Assembly: GCF_002836475.1 (NCBI RefSeq)
Contig: NZ_PJBJ01000023.1
Coordinates: forward strand, 310,001-374,000
Source: Flavobacterium sp. ALD4
Lineage (GTDB): Bacteria > Bacteroidota > Bacteroidia > Flavobacteriales > Flavobacteriaceae
DNA: 64,000 bases
Direction of reading: 5' to 3'
In this document: one piece after another, positions 35,456 to 45,515 of the stretch
Layout of the letters: the number at the start of each line of letters is the position of its first letter
Numbering within the stretch: the first letter of the stretch is position 1
The notes under the pieces: model-generated
Seen by the model: only the letters and a program-made list of their open reading frames with translations
Databases searched by the model: none
What the model was told of the DNA's origin: nothing
Program-made: the position numbers and the translations under genes

Positions 35456-37009
35456 TTACCACGGTATAGGGTTGTAATCTTTTAAGAACTTTCCGCACCA
35501 ATGTTTTCCTGTATTAATACCGTCAAACAAAGGATCCATTACCCGTGCTGCGCCGTCAACAATATCTAAAGGTGGTTGAAAATCTTCTAACTCCTGTTTC
35601 TTTTTGGCTAATTCAGCAGGATCTTCGTCGGTCACCCAACCCGTATCGACTGCATTCATAAATATTCCGTCTTTTGCTAAAGTCCCGGACGAAGTATGCG
35701 TCAGCATATTCAAAGCCGCTTTGGCCATATTGGTATGCGGGTGGCGGTCTTCTTTAAAAAAGCGATGAAACTTTCCTTCCATGGCCGAAACATTTATAAT
35801 GTGTTTTTTTCCGGTATTGTCTTTCTTCATTATTTCTGAAAGGCGGTTACACAAGACAAATGGTGCCACTGAGTTGACGAGCTGTACTTCAATCATTTCA
35901 GTCGTTTCTATTTGACCTAATCTTAAACGCCAGCTGTTCGTCTTTCTTAAATCCACTTGTTGTAAATCGGCATCCAACTCTCCTTCCGGAAATACTTCAT
36001 TCGCCACTATTGTATTGTCAAAGCTATACGGAATCTGAGATAATTTAGCGGAAGCCCGTAAACCAATTCCAGGTTCAGGTCCATGCCAGGTAACCGGCAT
36101 ATTTTGATTAGAAGAAGCGCCCGTCGTCAATACTTTTAATTCCTGTAAACAATCCGCGTGGTCCAGCAATAATTCCTGTGCCTGTTTTGGTAACGAACTT
36201 ATCGGAGACTCTTCGTTTGCCATTAAATGGGTATAGAATCCCGCCGGTCGTCTCACCGTCTGTGCCGCATTATTGATAAGAATATCGAGGCGCTCGTATT
36301 TTTGTTCTATAAAATTACAGAAAATCTCTACACTCGGAATGTGTCGTAAATCCAATCCATGTATTTTTAAACGGTGTCCCCACTCCATAAAATCTTCTTC
36401 CTTAGAAAAACGCAAAGCTGAATCCACCGGAAAACGGGTCGTCGCAATAACGGTTGCTCCTCCACGCAAAAGCATTAAGGTAATGTGATATCCTATTTTT
36501 AATCTGGATCCTGTTATAATCGCTATTTGTCCCTTTACATCCGCTGTTTGGAAACGTTTGGCATAATTAAAATCTCCACAATCAGTACACATGGTATCAT
36601 AGAAGTGGTGCATTTTAGTAAATGGGGCTTTACAGACGTAACAATTTCTAGGCGTTTCCAGTTCTAATTGTGTTTTGTTAGCAAGATCATTAAAAGCCAA
36701 TAGTTTTGGCGCCATAAATATACTCGCTTCCCGAGCGTGTCGTATTCCGGTTTCTTTACGAGCGGTTTTATCTTGCTTTTCCTTTTTGCGCTTAGCCACT
36801 AATCTTCCGTCTTTTTTACGTCGGGAAAGTTCGTCGCGATCTGGTCTCGAAAACATTCCTGCTACCTTGATCAAGGCTGTCCTTTGGTCTTTCTCAATAT
36901 CAAATATCTCGTCAGTATTCGAATTTAATTGTGCCAATATGGCGATGCATCTATCAATTTCATCTGAAGTTATTGCGATCTTAGGCACTATTTCATCTTT
37001 CGTCATCAT
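35456..37009 (-). CDS. SDR-family protein with N-terminal extension and zinc-ribbon insert
   Basis: 517 residues. An N-terminal about 115-residue helical, Lys/Arg-rich region is followed by four cysteines in two CxxC knuckles (CYVCKAPF...CTDCGDF), then a Rossmann SDR domain: [15 protein letters not shown] (TGxxxxIG), [27 protein letters not shown] (NNAA). The usual catalytic YxxxK reads TNMAK ([14 protein letters not shown]), so the Tyr is replaced by Thr while Lys is kept; the Ser of NVSAMEG is present. Canonical dehydrogenase chemistry is doubtful. A minus-strand TATATTTG box at 37049-37056 lies 40 nt upstream. Confidence 0.85.
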   Translation of the reverse strand: MMTKDEIVPKIAITSDEIDRCIAILAQLNSNTDEIFDIEKDQRTALIKVAGMFSRPDRDELSRRKKDGRLVAKRKKEKQDKTARKETGIRHAREASIFMAPKLLAFNDLANKTQLELETPRNCYVCKAPFTKMHHFYDTMCTDCGDFNYAKRFQTADVKGQIAIITGSRLKIGYHITLMLLRGGATVIATTRFPVDSALRFSKEEDFMEWGHRLKIHGLDLRHIPSVEIFCNFIEQKYERLDILINNAAQTVRRPAGFYTHLMANEESPISSLPKQAQELLLDHADCLQELKVLTTGASSNQNMPVTWHGPEPGIGLRASAKLSQIPYSFDNTIVANEVFPEGELDADLQQVDLRKTNSWRLRLGQIETTEMIEVQLVNSVAPFVLCNRLSEIMKKDNTGKKHIINVSAMEGKFHRFFKEDRHPHTNMAKAALNMLTHTSSGTLAKDGIFMNAVDTGWVTDEDPAELAKKKQELEDFQPPLDIVDGAARVMDPLFDGINTGKHWCGKFLKDYNPIPW

Positions 37010-37048
37010 AAAAAACGGGGATCAGTCTTGGCAAAAACACCAAGGGCG

Positions 37049-37056
37049 CAAATATA
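37049..37056 (-). promoter_or_regulatory. -7 box of the SDR-family gene
   Basis: Perfect TAnnTTTG (TATATTTG on the minus strand) 40 nt before the ATG. Confidence 0.5.
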
Positions 37057-37240
37057 GTTTTAAAATGGTTCCCCTACTCGCTTTTTTTCTGATAGTCCAA
37101 ACTCGTCAAAAACACTACGTAAACGGACTCGTTTCATGAAAGTATTGCTCCAACACAATGACATTGGAGTCCTATTTATTAGGTAAAGAATAATCTCCAA
37201 ATACAACAGTACATTGTTTTTCAAAGCTCCTCTTTTTTTC

Positions 37241-37248
37241 TATATTTG
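37241..37248 (+). promoter_or_regulatory. -7 box upstream of the thioesterase unit
   Basis: TATATTTG with a TTG 24 nt upstream (37214-37216). It precedes the pseudogene at 37307 and the thioesterase at 37594, so it is probably their common promoter. Confidence 0.45.
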
Positions 37249-37306
37249 CGGTCGCGACAAAGCAATTCTAGCTACCGTAACATTCTTTAACGAGAACAAA
37301 TAAAAA

Positions 37307-37586
37307 ATGATAGCCATCATAGGCAATATAAGAACAGTTTCTTCCAATCTCAATCTTTTTGAAAACCAGCCCGCATTAGCTAATGCAATTTTTAAAATTT
37401 CAATCTTTGACGACATAGACAAATGACCTCCTTTTAACCTTGATTTAGACAACGAAAATTCTCCAAGGCAAATCAAGAATATTTGACAATGGAGCAACTT
37501 TTTCAGCTGTTGCCTCAACTGCTCGTTTAGCTGACCTTCTAAACTCTTTTGACAAAATAAAAAACGAATTTAAACTTTTAATATAA
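37307..37586 (+). pseudogene. Small unknown gene, broken
   Basis: From the ATG at 37307 the frame reads IIGNIRTVSSNLNLFENQPA and FKISIFDDIDK, hits TGA, continues PPFNLDLDNENSPRQIKNI, then stops. A different frame carries on FDNGATFSAVASTARLADLL, NSFDKIKNEFKLLI* ending at 37586, 7 nt before the thioesterase ATG. The composition and continuity suggest a once intact protein of about 93 residues co-transcribed with the thioesterase. The family is not recognised. Confidence 0.5.
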
Positions 37587-37593
37587 AATTATA

Positions 37594-38031
37594 ATGACAT
37601 CTTTCAGTAAACAATTATCCTTACGTTGGTCAGATTTAGATCCTAACTTTCATGTTCGTCACAGCGCCTATTACGATTTTGGTGCGCAGCATCGTATTGA
37701 GATTCTGGAAAGTCTTGGCTTGACCATGAAAGTCTTACAGACCAACCATTTTGGTCCGATACTCTTCAGGGAGGAATGTATTTTCAGAAAAGAAATCGGG
37801 CTTTCCGACACCATATTTATCCATACCAAAATTTCTAAAATGAGACCTGATGCTTCGCGTTGGTCTATTGTACACGAATTCAAGAATGAAGAGGGAAAAT
37901 TGTGCTCCACTATAACCGTTGATGGTGCCTGGATGGACACAACGCTTCGAAAAATAGCTAACCCAACTCCTGCCATAGCGATGGAAGCCATGAGCAGTAT
38001 TCCAAAGACGGCTGATTTTATCGAACTTTAA
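37594..38031 (+). CDS. Acyl-CoA thioesterase, hotdog fold (YbgC/FadM-like)
   Basis: 145 residues. The N-terminal RWSDLDPNFHVRHSAYYDFG is the 4HBT active-site region (R-W-x-D-x-D-x-x-x-H-V), with the catalytic Asp in DLDPNFHV. The central strand region DTIFIHTKISKM and WSIVHEF complete the hotdog. It probably hydrolyses acyl-CoA thioesters in the cytoplasm; chain-length preference cannot be read from the sequence. Confidence 0.9.
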   Translation: MTSFSKQLSLRWSDLDPNFHVRHSAYYDFGAQHRIEILESLGLTMKVLQTNHFGPILFREECIFRKEIGLSDTIFIHTKISKMRPDASRWSIVHEFKNEEGKLCSTITVDGAWMDTTLRKIANPTPAIAMEAMSSIPKTADFIEL

Positions 38032-38313
38032 ATTATTGGGATTCCAAAAATTGCAAGCGGTATTCTTAATTGAAAACAGAATTGACCCGTTGGGAATAAC
38101 AACAAAAAGACTGATAATCAATGATAATCAGTCTTTTTTCTTTATATTGGTTCAACAGAATAAAAAAGAGCTTAGGCCACTATCCTTACAACTGCTTTGA
38201 GCAATGAAACTCATTTCATCAGAGGATAATTTCATTTCAATACGTAATCACGTAAATAGCAGCTATAAACGTATGGCAGACAGGACTCTGGGCATCTATA
38301 ATAAGACAGGCAA

Positions 38314-39084
38314 ATGAAAAGTAAGATTGGCATTGTATTATCAGGAGGTGGCGCCAGAGGTGTTGCACATTTAGGGATTTTAAAAGCGTTGGAAGAATTT
38401 GGAATTGTGCCTACTCATATTTCAGGAACCAGCGCAGGTGCCATTACAGGTGCATTTTATGCAGCAGGCTATTCTATCCCTGAGATTGTAAGCATCTTAA
38501 AAAAAGGACAGATCTTTAATTTTTCCAATATTCTGATAAAGAGACAGGGCTTATTTGCCATGAAAGGATTTCATGATATTTATAAAGAATACTTTCCTAC
38601 TGATTCTTTTGAGGACCTCAACATACCATTATATGTAGCTGCTACTGATATTTTAAAAGGAGAATCGGTTTACTTTTCATCGGGAAATCTATCCCAATCG
38701 CTAATGGCTTCTTCCTGTATACCTATGTTGTTCCAACCTGTACATTATAAGAACACATTGTTTGTGGACGGCGGAGTGCTCAATAATTTCCCCACAGAAC
38801 CTTTAAAGGGGCAATGTGACATCATTATAGGCAGTTATGTCAATTCAATCAAGAAAGAGGTGGATCAAGTTCATATGAATAATATCATGGACCGTTGTTT
38901 TCATTTGGCCATGAAAGGTTCTGTTCAAAGTAAAATAGACAGTTGCTCTTTATACATTGAACCGCCAAATATGAGTCAGTTTAGCATTTTTAACCTGAAG
39001 AGAGCGGATGAAATTTTTGATTATGGATACCAATATGCACGTACTTTCGAAAAACAGATAAAAGAACTCGACCTTGAGTTGTAG
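38314..39084 (+). CDS. Patatin-like phospholipase
   Basis: 256-residue cytoplasmic patatin fold. Oxyanion hole LSGGGARGVAHLGILKAL, nucleophile elbow GTSAGAITGAFYAAG (Ser), and catalytic Asp in FVDGGVLNNFPTEPL (DGG) form the Ser-Asp dyad of acyl hydrolases. Short single-domain members are related to RssA. No signal peptide and no outer-membrane barrel are present. It stands alone. Confidence 0.94.
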   Translation: MKSKIGIVLSGGGARGVAHLGILKALEEFGIVPTHISGTSAGAITGAFYAAGYSIPEIVSILKKGQIFNFSNILIKRQGLFAMKGFHDIYKEYFPTDSFEDLNIPLYVAATDILKGESVYFSSGNLSQSLMASSCIPMLFQPVHYKNTLFVDGGVLNNFPTEPLKGQCDIIIGSYVNSIKKEVDQVHMNNIMDRCFHLAMKGSVQSKIDSCSLYIEPPNMSQFSIFNLKRADEIFDYGYQYARTFEKQIKELDLEL

Positions 39085-39365
39085 TGTATTCTAAAATTCT
39101 CCTCTCGAGATTTACCACCTTAATAAATCTAAAGATCAAATATTTTAAAACAGATCATTGCTATTTTTTTTAGTTTGTTTAACACTCAAAAACAGACTGT
39201 TATGAATTTAATTCGTAAATTTGAGTAGCAACGCTATGTAAAACCCATCATTTTTTACGAAATAAAAAAATATGCTGTTTTTTTATTGTCCTAATCGTGT
39301 TTTTAATGTTAGGAATGGTCTTGCATAAAACAGTACTATCAACTAACCATTTAACAAAAACAACC

Positions 39366-39665
39366 ATGGAATTTACTATTCAATTTGTGCAAACCCCAAC
39401 TAATGACGTAGCTCATGATATAGTCTTCGATAAACTGGAACAATTAGGAGAGCACTACTCTTGGCTTATTCGAGCGAAAGTTTTTTTTAGGGACGTAAAA
39501 GATTCCAAAGGAAAAGGGAAAATATGTGAAATCACATTAAGTTGTCCAGGTCCCCAAGTATTTGCCTCTTCCGATGAGGAAAGTTTTGAAGCCGCAGCTA
39601 AAGAAACCATTCGAGATCTCGACGTACAGTTAAAAAAACGCAAAGATGAGATGCAAGAGCACTAA
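39366..39665 (+). CDS. HPF/RaiA-family ribosome-associated protein
   Basis: 99 residues from the ATG at 39366 (MEFTIQFVQTP); the upstream in-frame extension from 39297 is unrelated to the family. The beta-alpha-beta-beta-beta-alpha layout is visible: IQFVQTP, helix VAHDIVFDKLEQLGEHYSW, strands RAKVFFRD and KICEITLSCPGP, then the long helix SFEAAAKETIRDLDVQLKKR. This is the short (hibernation factor) form, expected to bind the 30S decoding region under stress or in stationary phase. Confidence 0.85.
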   Translation: MEFTIQFVQTPTNDVAHDIVFDKLEQLGEHYSWLIRAKVFFRDVKDSKGKGKICEITLSCPGPQVFASSDEESFEAAAKETIRDLDVQLKKRKDEMQEH

Positions 39666-39939
39666 AATAAATTCATAAAGCCGATAACTTGTTTTAGATG
39701 TTGCTTTATGATCCAACAAGTTTAAAATAAGAAGCTATAACCGGAAAAGGTTGTAGCTTTTTTTATACTTTTATAATCGATTGCAGCGAAAACCTATTAA
39801 AAGCATTTCATACCCCCCATGTTTCCCTAATCCAAGAGACGGATCTAAAGGGCAAAAAAAATCACCATTTCTTTGTGAAATTTACGATTCAACCCATTAC
39901 ACTGAAATCATACTAATCACTTCTTTAAACAAATAAATT

Positions 39940-40261
39940 TTGGCAAACAAAACCTCCCAACATATACTAAGCACATCGGCGAACCTACTCGGTTTTTGTC
40001 TCTTTATAATCACGTATCTACACATGACCGATGCCACAAAAAACAGTTTGACAAATGAATTCACCTCCGTCGTCGCCTTATTATTAACTATTTCGTCTCT
40101 TTTATTTTTTTTTCGATCCGAACACAAAATCTGGATAGAGAAATCCGACTTGAAAATCTGGCCGAAAATTTTTTATCACTTCCTTAATTGGAATTTTTGC
40201 GATAATCTTATTTATCATCGTCACGTATTGGAATCAACAAAACAGTAGCGCGAAAACCTAA
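39940..40261 (+). pseudogene. Small membrane protein with frameshifted C-terminus
   Basis: A 102-codon frame (TTG start) reads NKTSQHILSTSANLLGFCLF, two helices, then at about 40125 turns into unlikely protein (WPKIFYHFLNWNFCDNLIYH). The other frames continue the expected protein: DREIRLENLAEN in one and ITSLIGIFAIILFIIVTYWN in the next, a third transmembrane helix ending at 40261. Two single-base frame changes therefore best explain the 3' end. I recall this three-helix family as common in Flavobacteria, function unknown. Confidence 0.6.
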
Positions 40262-40313
40262 GCCTTAACTGATGTCTTCTTTTCGCACTGTCGGGCCTTT
40301 AAAAAAAATGAAA

Positions 40314-42422
40314 ATGAAAACTATTCACTATTTAGTATTAACTTGTATTATATCAGTCTTTAGCGCTTGTAAAGGACAAAATAAAGAAGCAGAAAAAATG
40401 GAACAAAAGCACCAGTTTACTAATGAATTAATACATGAAACGAGTCCCTACCTGTTGCAACATGCCCATAATCCGGTAAATTGGTATCCTTGGGGTGAAA
40501 AAGCATTTGAAAAAGCCAAACAAGAGAATAAACTAGTGATCATAAGCATAGGTTATGCCGCCTGTCACTGGTGCCATGTAATGGAAAAAGAAAGCTTTGA
40601 AGATGTGGCTGTCGCCGAATATATGAACGCCCATTTTGTTTGCGTCAAAGTGGATCGCGAAGAGCGTCCTGACGTCGATCAGGTATACATGACCGCGGCT
40701 CAATTACTTACAGGCAGTGGCGGATGGCCATTGAATGCGTTAGCGTTAGCGGACGGAAAACCATTTTATGCAGGAACCTATTTTCCTAAAGAAAACTGGC
40801 TCGAAATGCTACGTTATTTTGTGGATAAGCAAAATACAAATCCACAATCGCTGATTGACCAAGCCCAAAAAGTTACGGAAGGTGTTCAAAGTGCTGAAAA
40901 TGTATCTTTTGTAAAAGAAACGTCGATTACCTCCATTGCCAATTTGAATTCTATTTTTAAGAAATGGGAACCCCGAATTGATTTTAAAAAAGGCGGTGGA
41001 CAAAGAGCGCCAAAATTTCCAATGCCAGCCAACTGGGAATATTTATTGCAATACCACCATTTGACTGATAACCCCGAAGCCTTGAAGGCGGTCACTGCCA
41101 CCTTAGACAATATGGCTTTTGGCGGAATTTATGATCAACTGGGCGGCGGATTCTCCCGCTACTCTACCGATGAAGACTGGCTGGTTCCTCATTTTGAAAA
41201 AATACTTTATGACAATGCCCAACTGGTTAGCTTGTATAGCCATGCCTACCAATTGACCAAAAACCCCTTATATAAAACGATTGTTTATGAAACTCTGGAC
41301 TTTATTGAAAATGAGCTGACTGCTCCGGAAGGAGGGTTTTATTCTTCCTTGGATGCCGACAGTGAAGGGGAAGAGGGAAAGTATTATGTATGGACTGCCG
41401 AAGAAATCAATACTATTTTAGGGAAAGAAGCTCCCCTATTTTCTGATTTTTACAATTCTACTAAGCAGGGAAATTGGGAACACCAGAAAAATATTTTATT
41501 CAGAAAAGATTCGGATGCAGCAATAGCCGCAAAATATCAGATTTCAATAGAAACCCTGCAAAGCAAAATTCATGAAAGTAAAAATAAATTGCTAAAGGTC
41601 CGTGCTAAACGCGTAAAACCAAGACTGGACGATAAAATCCTGACAGCATGGAATGGCTTAATGGCTAAAGGATATGTTGATGCCTATCGCGCCTTTGACG
41701 AACCTACTTTTTTAAATAAAGCAATAAAAAACGCTACTTTTTTAAGTACGGAAGCTATCACCGAGTCTAATGAAGTAATGCGCAATTATAAAAATAATAA
41801 AGTTACAATACACGGGCTCCTGGACGATTATGCGTTTACGATTTCAGCATTTATCGATTTGTATCAGGCTACTTTTAATGAAAAGTGGTTGTATAAAGCA
41901 AAAGAGCTGAATGATTATGCGGTCACCCATTTTTATGATGCCAAATCGGGTATGTTTTTTTACACACACAATAATCATTCGAATTTGATTGCCCGAAAAA
42001 TGGAAGTGGCAGATAATGTAATCCCTTCATCCAATTCTGAAATGGCGAGAAACCTATTCTTTTTAGGGTTGTACTTTGACAATGCCGATTATTCTCAAAA
42101 ATCCAAACAAATGCTAACCAACGTGCAAAAGGATATCCATAATGATATTCAGTATTATTCCAATTGGGGACGTTTAGAAATGCTTTTCATAAAACAACCG
42201 TTCGAGATTGCGATTGTGGGCCCCGATTTTGAAAACGCCAGGAAAGCTTTCGATAAAAAGTATCTTCCAAATGCGATTTTTCTAGGCGGAAAAACCGAAG
42301 GGACATTGGCATTACTCGAAGGGAAGTTAAACAAAGGAGAAACTTTCATTTATATCTGTCAGAATAAGTCATGTCAACGCCCTACCACTGACATTGGGGA
42401 AGCCATGAAACAATTAAAATAG
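40314..42422 (+). CDS. YyaL/SPATA20-type thioredoxin-domain protein, lipoprotein
   Basis: About 703 residues. Signal peptide with lipobox (SVFSAC). The N-terminal DUF255 thioredoxin-like domain has [20 protein letters not shown] and [16 protein letters not shown] with a CHWC (CxxC) site, then [14 protein letters not shown] and GGWPLN. The C-terminal two thirds form an (alpha/alpha)6 barrel resembling N-acylglucosamine epimerases ([24 protein letters not shown] region). Activity is not established. The ATG at 40314 gives a clean signal peptide; 40272 and 40308 are less likely. Confidence 0.9.
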   Translation: MKTIHYLVLTCIISVFSACKGQNKEAEKMEQKHQFTNELIHETSPYLLQHAHNPVNWYPWGEKAFEKAKQENKLVIISIGYAACHWCHVMEKESFEDVAVAEYMNAHFVCVKVDREERPDVDQVYMTAAQLLTGSGGWPLNALALADGKPFYAGTYFPKENWLEMLRYFVDKQNTNPQSLIDQAQKVTEGVQSAENVSFVKETSITSIANLNSIFKKWEPRIDFKKGGGQRAPKFPMPANWEYLLQYHHLTDNPEALKAVTATLDNMAFGGIYDQLGGGFSRYSTDEDWLVPHFEKILYDNAQLVSLYSHAYQLTKNPLYKTIVYETLDFIENELTAPEGGFYSSLDADSEGEEGKYYVWTAEEINTILGKEAPLFSDFYNSTKQGNWEHQKNILFRKDSDAAIAAKYQISIETLQSKIHESKNKLLKVRAKRVKPRLDDKILTAWNGLMAKGYVDAYRAFDEPTFLNKAIKNATFLSTEAITESNEVMRNYKNNKVTIHGLLDDYAFTISAFIDLYQATFNEKWLYKAKELNDYAVTHFYDAKSGMFFYTHNNHSNLIARKMEVADNVIPSSNSEMARNLFFLGLYFDNADYSQKSKQMLTNVQKDIHNDIQYYSNWGRLEMLFIKQPFEIAIVGPDFENARKAFDKKYLPNAIFLGGKTEGTLALLEGKLNKGETFIYICQNKSCQRPTTDIGEAMKQLK

Positions 42423-42440
42423 AACGGTAATGCACCATAG

Positions 42441-42470
42441 AAAAAGTCAATAGAAAACTATTGACTTTTT
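42441..42470. terminator. Bidirectional terminator
   Basis: AAAAAGTCAATAG (42441-42453) and CTATTGACTTTTT (42458-42470), a perfect 13-bp stem with an A4 loop, between the convergent YyaL-like and GlsB-like genes. Confidence 0.93.
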
Positions 42471-42496
42471 GATTTTTTAATTAGTTCTATTACTTT

Positions 42497-42760
42497 TTAG
42501 ACCCTTCTTATTAAACTGAGAACAAATAGCAGGACCACAGCTCCTAAAACAGCGGTAACTACTATTGCTACACTAAAACCTCCCACAACAGCACCGGAAA
42601 TTCCTAGTTTTGAGCCAAGCCAGCCCCCTAAAAAACTACCGATAATACCAATAATTATGTTGCCGATAATACCGAAACTGCCACCGTTAATAACTAGACC
42701 GGCTGACCACCCTGCAACTACTCCTAAAAGTAACCACACTAAAAGACTTTCTCCTGACAT
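42497..42760 (-). CDS. GlsB/YeaQ/YmgE-family stress-response membrane protein
   Basis: 87 residues, almost entirely three glycine-rich transmembrane helices: LLLGVVAGWSAGLVINGG, IIIGIIGSFLGGWLGSKLGI, and a final hydrophobic helix ending in RRV. This is the transglycosylase-associated (Transgly_assoc) family. It is usually induced by general or envelope stress; precise function unknown. Confidence 0.92.
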   Translation of the reverse strand: MSGESLLVWLLLGVVAGWSAGLVINGGSFGIIGNIIIGIIGSFLGGWLGSKLGISGAVVGGFSVAIVVTAVLGAVVLLFVLSLIRRV

Positions 42761-43070
42761 ATTTAAATAATTTAAAACATGAAACAGTGGTTAAAGTTAC
42801 TTGAAAAAGGCATTGATTTTTCACATAGCATAAAAGTATTCTTGTCAATTACCTAATCATTCGACCCTAAAACAGTACATAACAGACCCGTAAACACCTT
42901 TTTCGGGCTATAAAAAAGTCCTTCCTTTGGAATCTATTCAAAAAATAGTGGTAATTTAGTAACCTATAAACAAGTATCTCCAAGCTGTTTTTCTTCATCC
43001 TACGCCTGTAGTAGTATTATTTTTTTATAGTGCTGCTTTATTATTCGTTTAACCTTATAAATCAAATGTT
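42761..43070. other. Intergenic region
   Basis: 310 bp AT-rich, holding the GlsB-gene promoter and the upstream region of the globin pseudogene. No element beyond that was recognised. Confidence 0.4.
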
Positions 43071-43418
43071 ATGACTAAATTACTTTATGATCGATTAGGC
43101 AGCTCAACAGGAATCACTCAAATTGTAAATGATGCTGTGCAGGCACACATAAATAATCCGGCTATAAATGCACGGTTTCTCCTTCTTAAAAAACAACCTG
43201 AACATTTAGATTCCATCACGTAACACACTATTGAATTTTTTAGTGCAGGTAGCGGTGGTCCGGAAACCTACTCTGGAAGACATATAGTCACTGCTCATAC
43301 AGGAATGAATATAAATCGGGGAGAATTTACACATGGCATTGATGATATATTAAAAGTTTTGGAAAACAATCACATCGATGAAGAATTGAAAAAGTACATT
43401 CTTGGCATTCGTCCTTAA
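43071..43418 (+). pseudogene. Group I truncated hemoglobin with one nonsense mutation
   Basis: The frame reads TKLLYDRLGSSTGITQIVND and INARFLLLKKQPEHLDSIT, then TAA at 43221, then HTIEFFSAGSGGPETYSGRH, IVTAHTGMNINRGEFTHGID and ends IRP*. The LGGxxGI start, the QHTIxFF helix E region, GGPETYTGR and AHTGMNI blocks are those of 2/2 hemoglobins. The lost residue falls where relatives have Gln before HTI, so a single CAA to TAA change accounts for the break. Everything else is in frame, indicating recent inactivation or a sequencing error. Confidence 0.8.
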
Positions 43419-43615
43419 AAGCATGGTAGTTTCTCTACAGCACTAACAGTCCCTATTTCATGATTTGCCTTAAAAAGCATTTTTTGGTAAAGTCCGTTTT
43501 ACCGCAGGGTACGGCATCGTAAAATTATCATACTCACTTGTTAGTTATAATTGCAAATTATTCACTTGTTTTTATATCGAATAATTTTCTCTTATCTTTA
43601 AGTATATATTCTACT

Positions 43616-45298
43616 ATGGAAATATTTAATCATATTCTTAAACTCAGCGCGGGTATAGGCCTTTTCCTTTTTGCTATGTATTTACTGGAGGAATCTTTAA
43701 AAAACCTTTCTGGAAGGAGTTTTAAACTTTTTTTACAACGCATTACAAAGAACGCGATTGGGGCCGTTACAGGCGGTGCGATAGTAACCGGTATTCTTCA
43801 GAGTAGTTCCATGGTGTCCTTTATGGTGCTCGCTTTTGTGGGCGCTGGTGTGTTTACCATGAGAAATGCGATGGCTATCATACTAGGGGCAAATCTGGGA
43901 ACAACACTTGATAGTTGGGTAGTAGCGACGCTAGGGTTTAATATGGATATAGAAGTAGTTTCCTATCCCGCCGTTTGTGTAGGAGGCCTTATTCTTATCC
44001 TCTTTGGAAGTCGGAAAACCTATAGATACATTTCCTACTTTCTTTTTGGATTTGGTTTATTGTTTATTGGGTTATCCTTTATGAAAACAGCTATGGAAGC
44101 GCAGGTAAAAGTTTTTGATTTTTCACACTATGCGACAATGTCTTTGGCCGTTTTTTTACTTATCGGTTTTATAATTACCGTACTTGTTCAATCCAGTTCT
44201 GTAACAATGGCACTTACACTCAGTGCGCTTCATGTTGGAGCTATAAGTTTACCAATAGCCGCCGCCATTATATTGGGCTCACAAACCGGAACTACTATTA
44301 AAATAATGCTAGGTGCTGTAGGCGGTAATGCTTCAAAAAAGCGAATCGTATTGGGGAATTTCCTTTTCAATGTTTTCATTACCATCTTTGCTTACCTCCT
44401 TTTAAGCCCCATACTATTTCTGATTACTGATCTTTTTTATGTCAATGATCCTCTAATTGCTCTTGTCCTTTTCTCCACAATAATAAATTTGGGTTCTATT
44501 ATCATCTTCATCCCCCTATTAGACAAATTCATTCATTTCTTAGAGCGCTTTTTCAAAGAGTCTGATCGAGCTGTGACTGCTTTTATTGGGCATGCCAGTA
44601 TAGCTGAGCGCTTGACAGCTTTAGATTTATTTAAAAGAGAAACAAACTATTTTATACACAATTCCATGCTATTCAATTTAGAGCTTTTTAATATTAACAC
44701 TCGGTACATTAGTGAAAATTCTGATTATAAAAGCATCAATGTGAAGAAGAAATTTTTTATAAAAACAAAAGAAGAAAAATATAATTTTCTGAAACAGTTG
44801 CAAGGAGAGCTACAGGTATTTTATTTAGAATTACGGCCAAAACTACAATCAGAACAGTACTCTAATCTCAACCAGTTAATTTCTGCCGTCCGCAGTTCCA
44901 TGCACTCTGTAAAAAGTGTAAAAGATATAGGCACTAATATTGCTAATCTCAGAAATTCGTCAAAAGACATCAAGTATAAATTTTTTATCCATAACAAACA
45001 AGAAACGGAAGCACTATACCAGCAGTTTAATGCACTCATGACTGAAGAAAAACCTGCTGATTTTGAAAATCTACAACATGTTTTCAATACAATAGAAGAT
45101 AATTATAGTTCCGCACTGAATACCTTCTATTCAGAGGCGCAAGATGCCCCGTTAGAAAAAATTGATATTACCACGATTATTAATTTTAACAGAGAACTTT
45201 TTACTTCTAACAAGGCGATGCTAATGACAGTAAAAGATTTTTTATTAAAAGAAGAAGAGATCCAGGAATTCCATGAAGTGCCACTGCATAAACGATAG
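43616..45298 (+). CDS. Na/Pi cotransporter family protein with PhoU-like C-terminal domain
   Basis: About 560 residues. The N-terminal half has two inverted Na_Pi_cotrans repeats with the QSSS motifs: TGILQSSSMVSFMVLAFVGA and VLVQSSSVTMALTLSALH, plus ILGANLGTTLDSWV and LGSQTGTTIKIML. The C-terminal about 220 residues are helical and PhoU-like. A TTG at 43538 would add 26 residues; the ATG at 43616 starts directly before the first membrane segment. Expected role: sodium-coupled phosphate transport. Confidence 0.92.
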   Translation: MEIFNHILKLSAGIGLFLFAMYLLEESLKNLSGRSFKLFLQRITKNAIGAVTGGAIVTGILQSSSMVSFMVLAFVGAGVFTMRNAMAIILGANLGTTLDSWVVATLGFNMDIEVVSYPAVCVGGLILILFGSRKTYRYISYFLFGFGLLFIGLSFMKTAMEAQVKVFDFSHYATMSLAVFLLIGFIITVLVQSSSVTMALTLSALHVGAISLPIAAAIILGSQTGTTIKIMLGAVGGNASKKRIVLGNFLFNVFITIFAYLLLSPILFLITDLFYVNDPLIALVLFSTIINLGSIIIFIPLLDKFIHFLERFFKESDRAVTAFIGHASIAERLTALDLFKRETNYFIHNSMLFNLELFNINTRYISENSDYKSINVKKKFFIKTKEEKYNFLKQLQGELQVFYLELRPKLQSEQYSNLNQLISAVRSSMHSVKSVKDIGTNIANLRNSSKDIKYKFFIHNKQETEALYQQFNALMTEEKPADFENLQHVFNTIEDNYSSALNTFYSEAQDAPLEKIDITTIINFNRELFTSNKAMLMTVKDFLLKEEEIQEFHEVPLHKR

Positions 45299-45515
45299 AA
45301 CATTAAAAGATTGGGACAGTATCTAGATTATTTTCAACAATAACAAAAAAAATTATAAAAGAAAAATTCCATTTGCTATGATTCTAATCCAATAATTTTA
45401 CAATTTAAACTTTCTGTTTTATAAAAGAGTCCCAATATAATTATCCATCTTTGTGGTTAACTCAATTTTGAATTTTAGTAGATCTTGAGTTTTTTGATTT
45501 AAAAAACAGCACCAT

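Noticed and set aside
36675..37139. 154-codon plus-strand ORF opposite the SDR-family gene
   Set aside because: Overlaps the conserved N-terminus and cysteine region of the minus-strand gene; Ser/Leu-rich composition typical of a shadow frame.
37240..37518. 92-codon minus-strand ORF
   Set aside because: The plus strand shows a coherent broken coding sequence and a promoter box, so the minus frame is a shadow.
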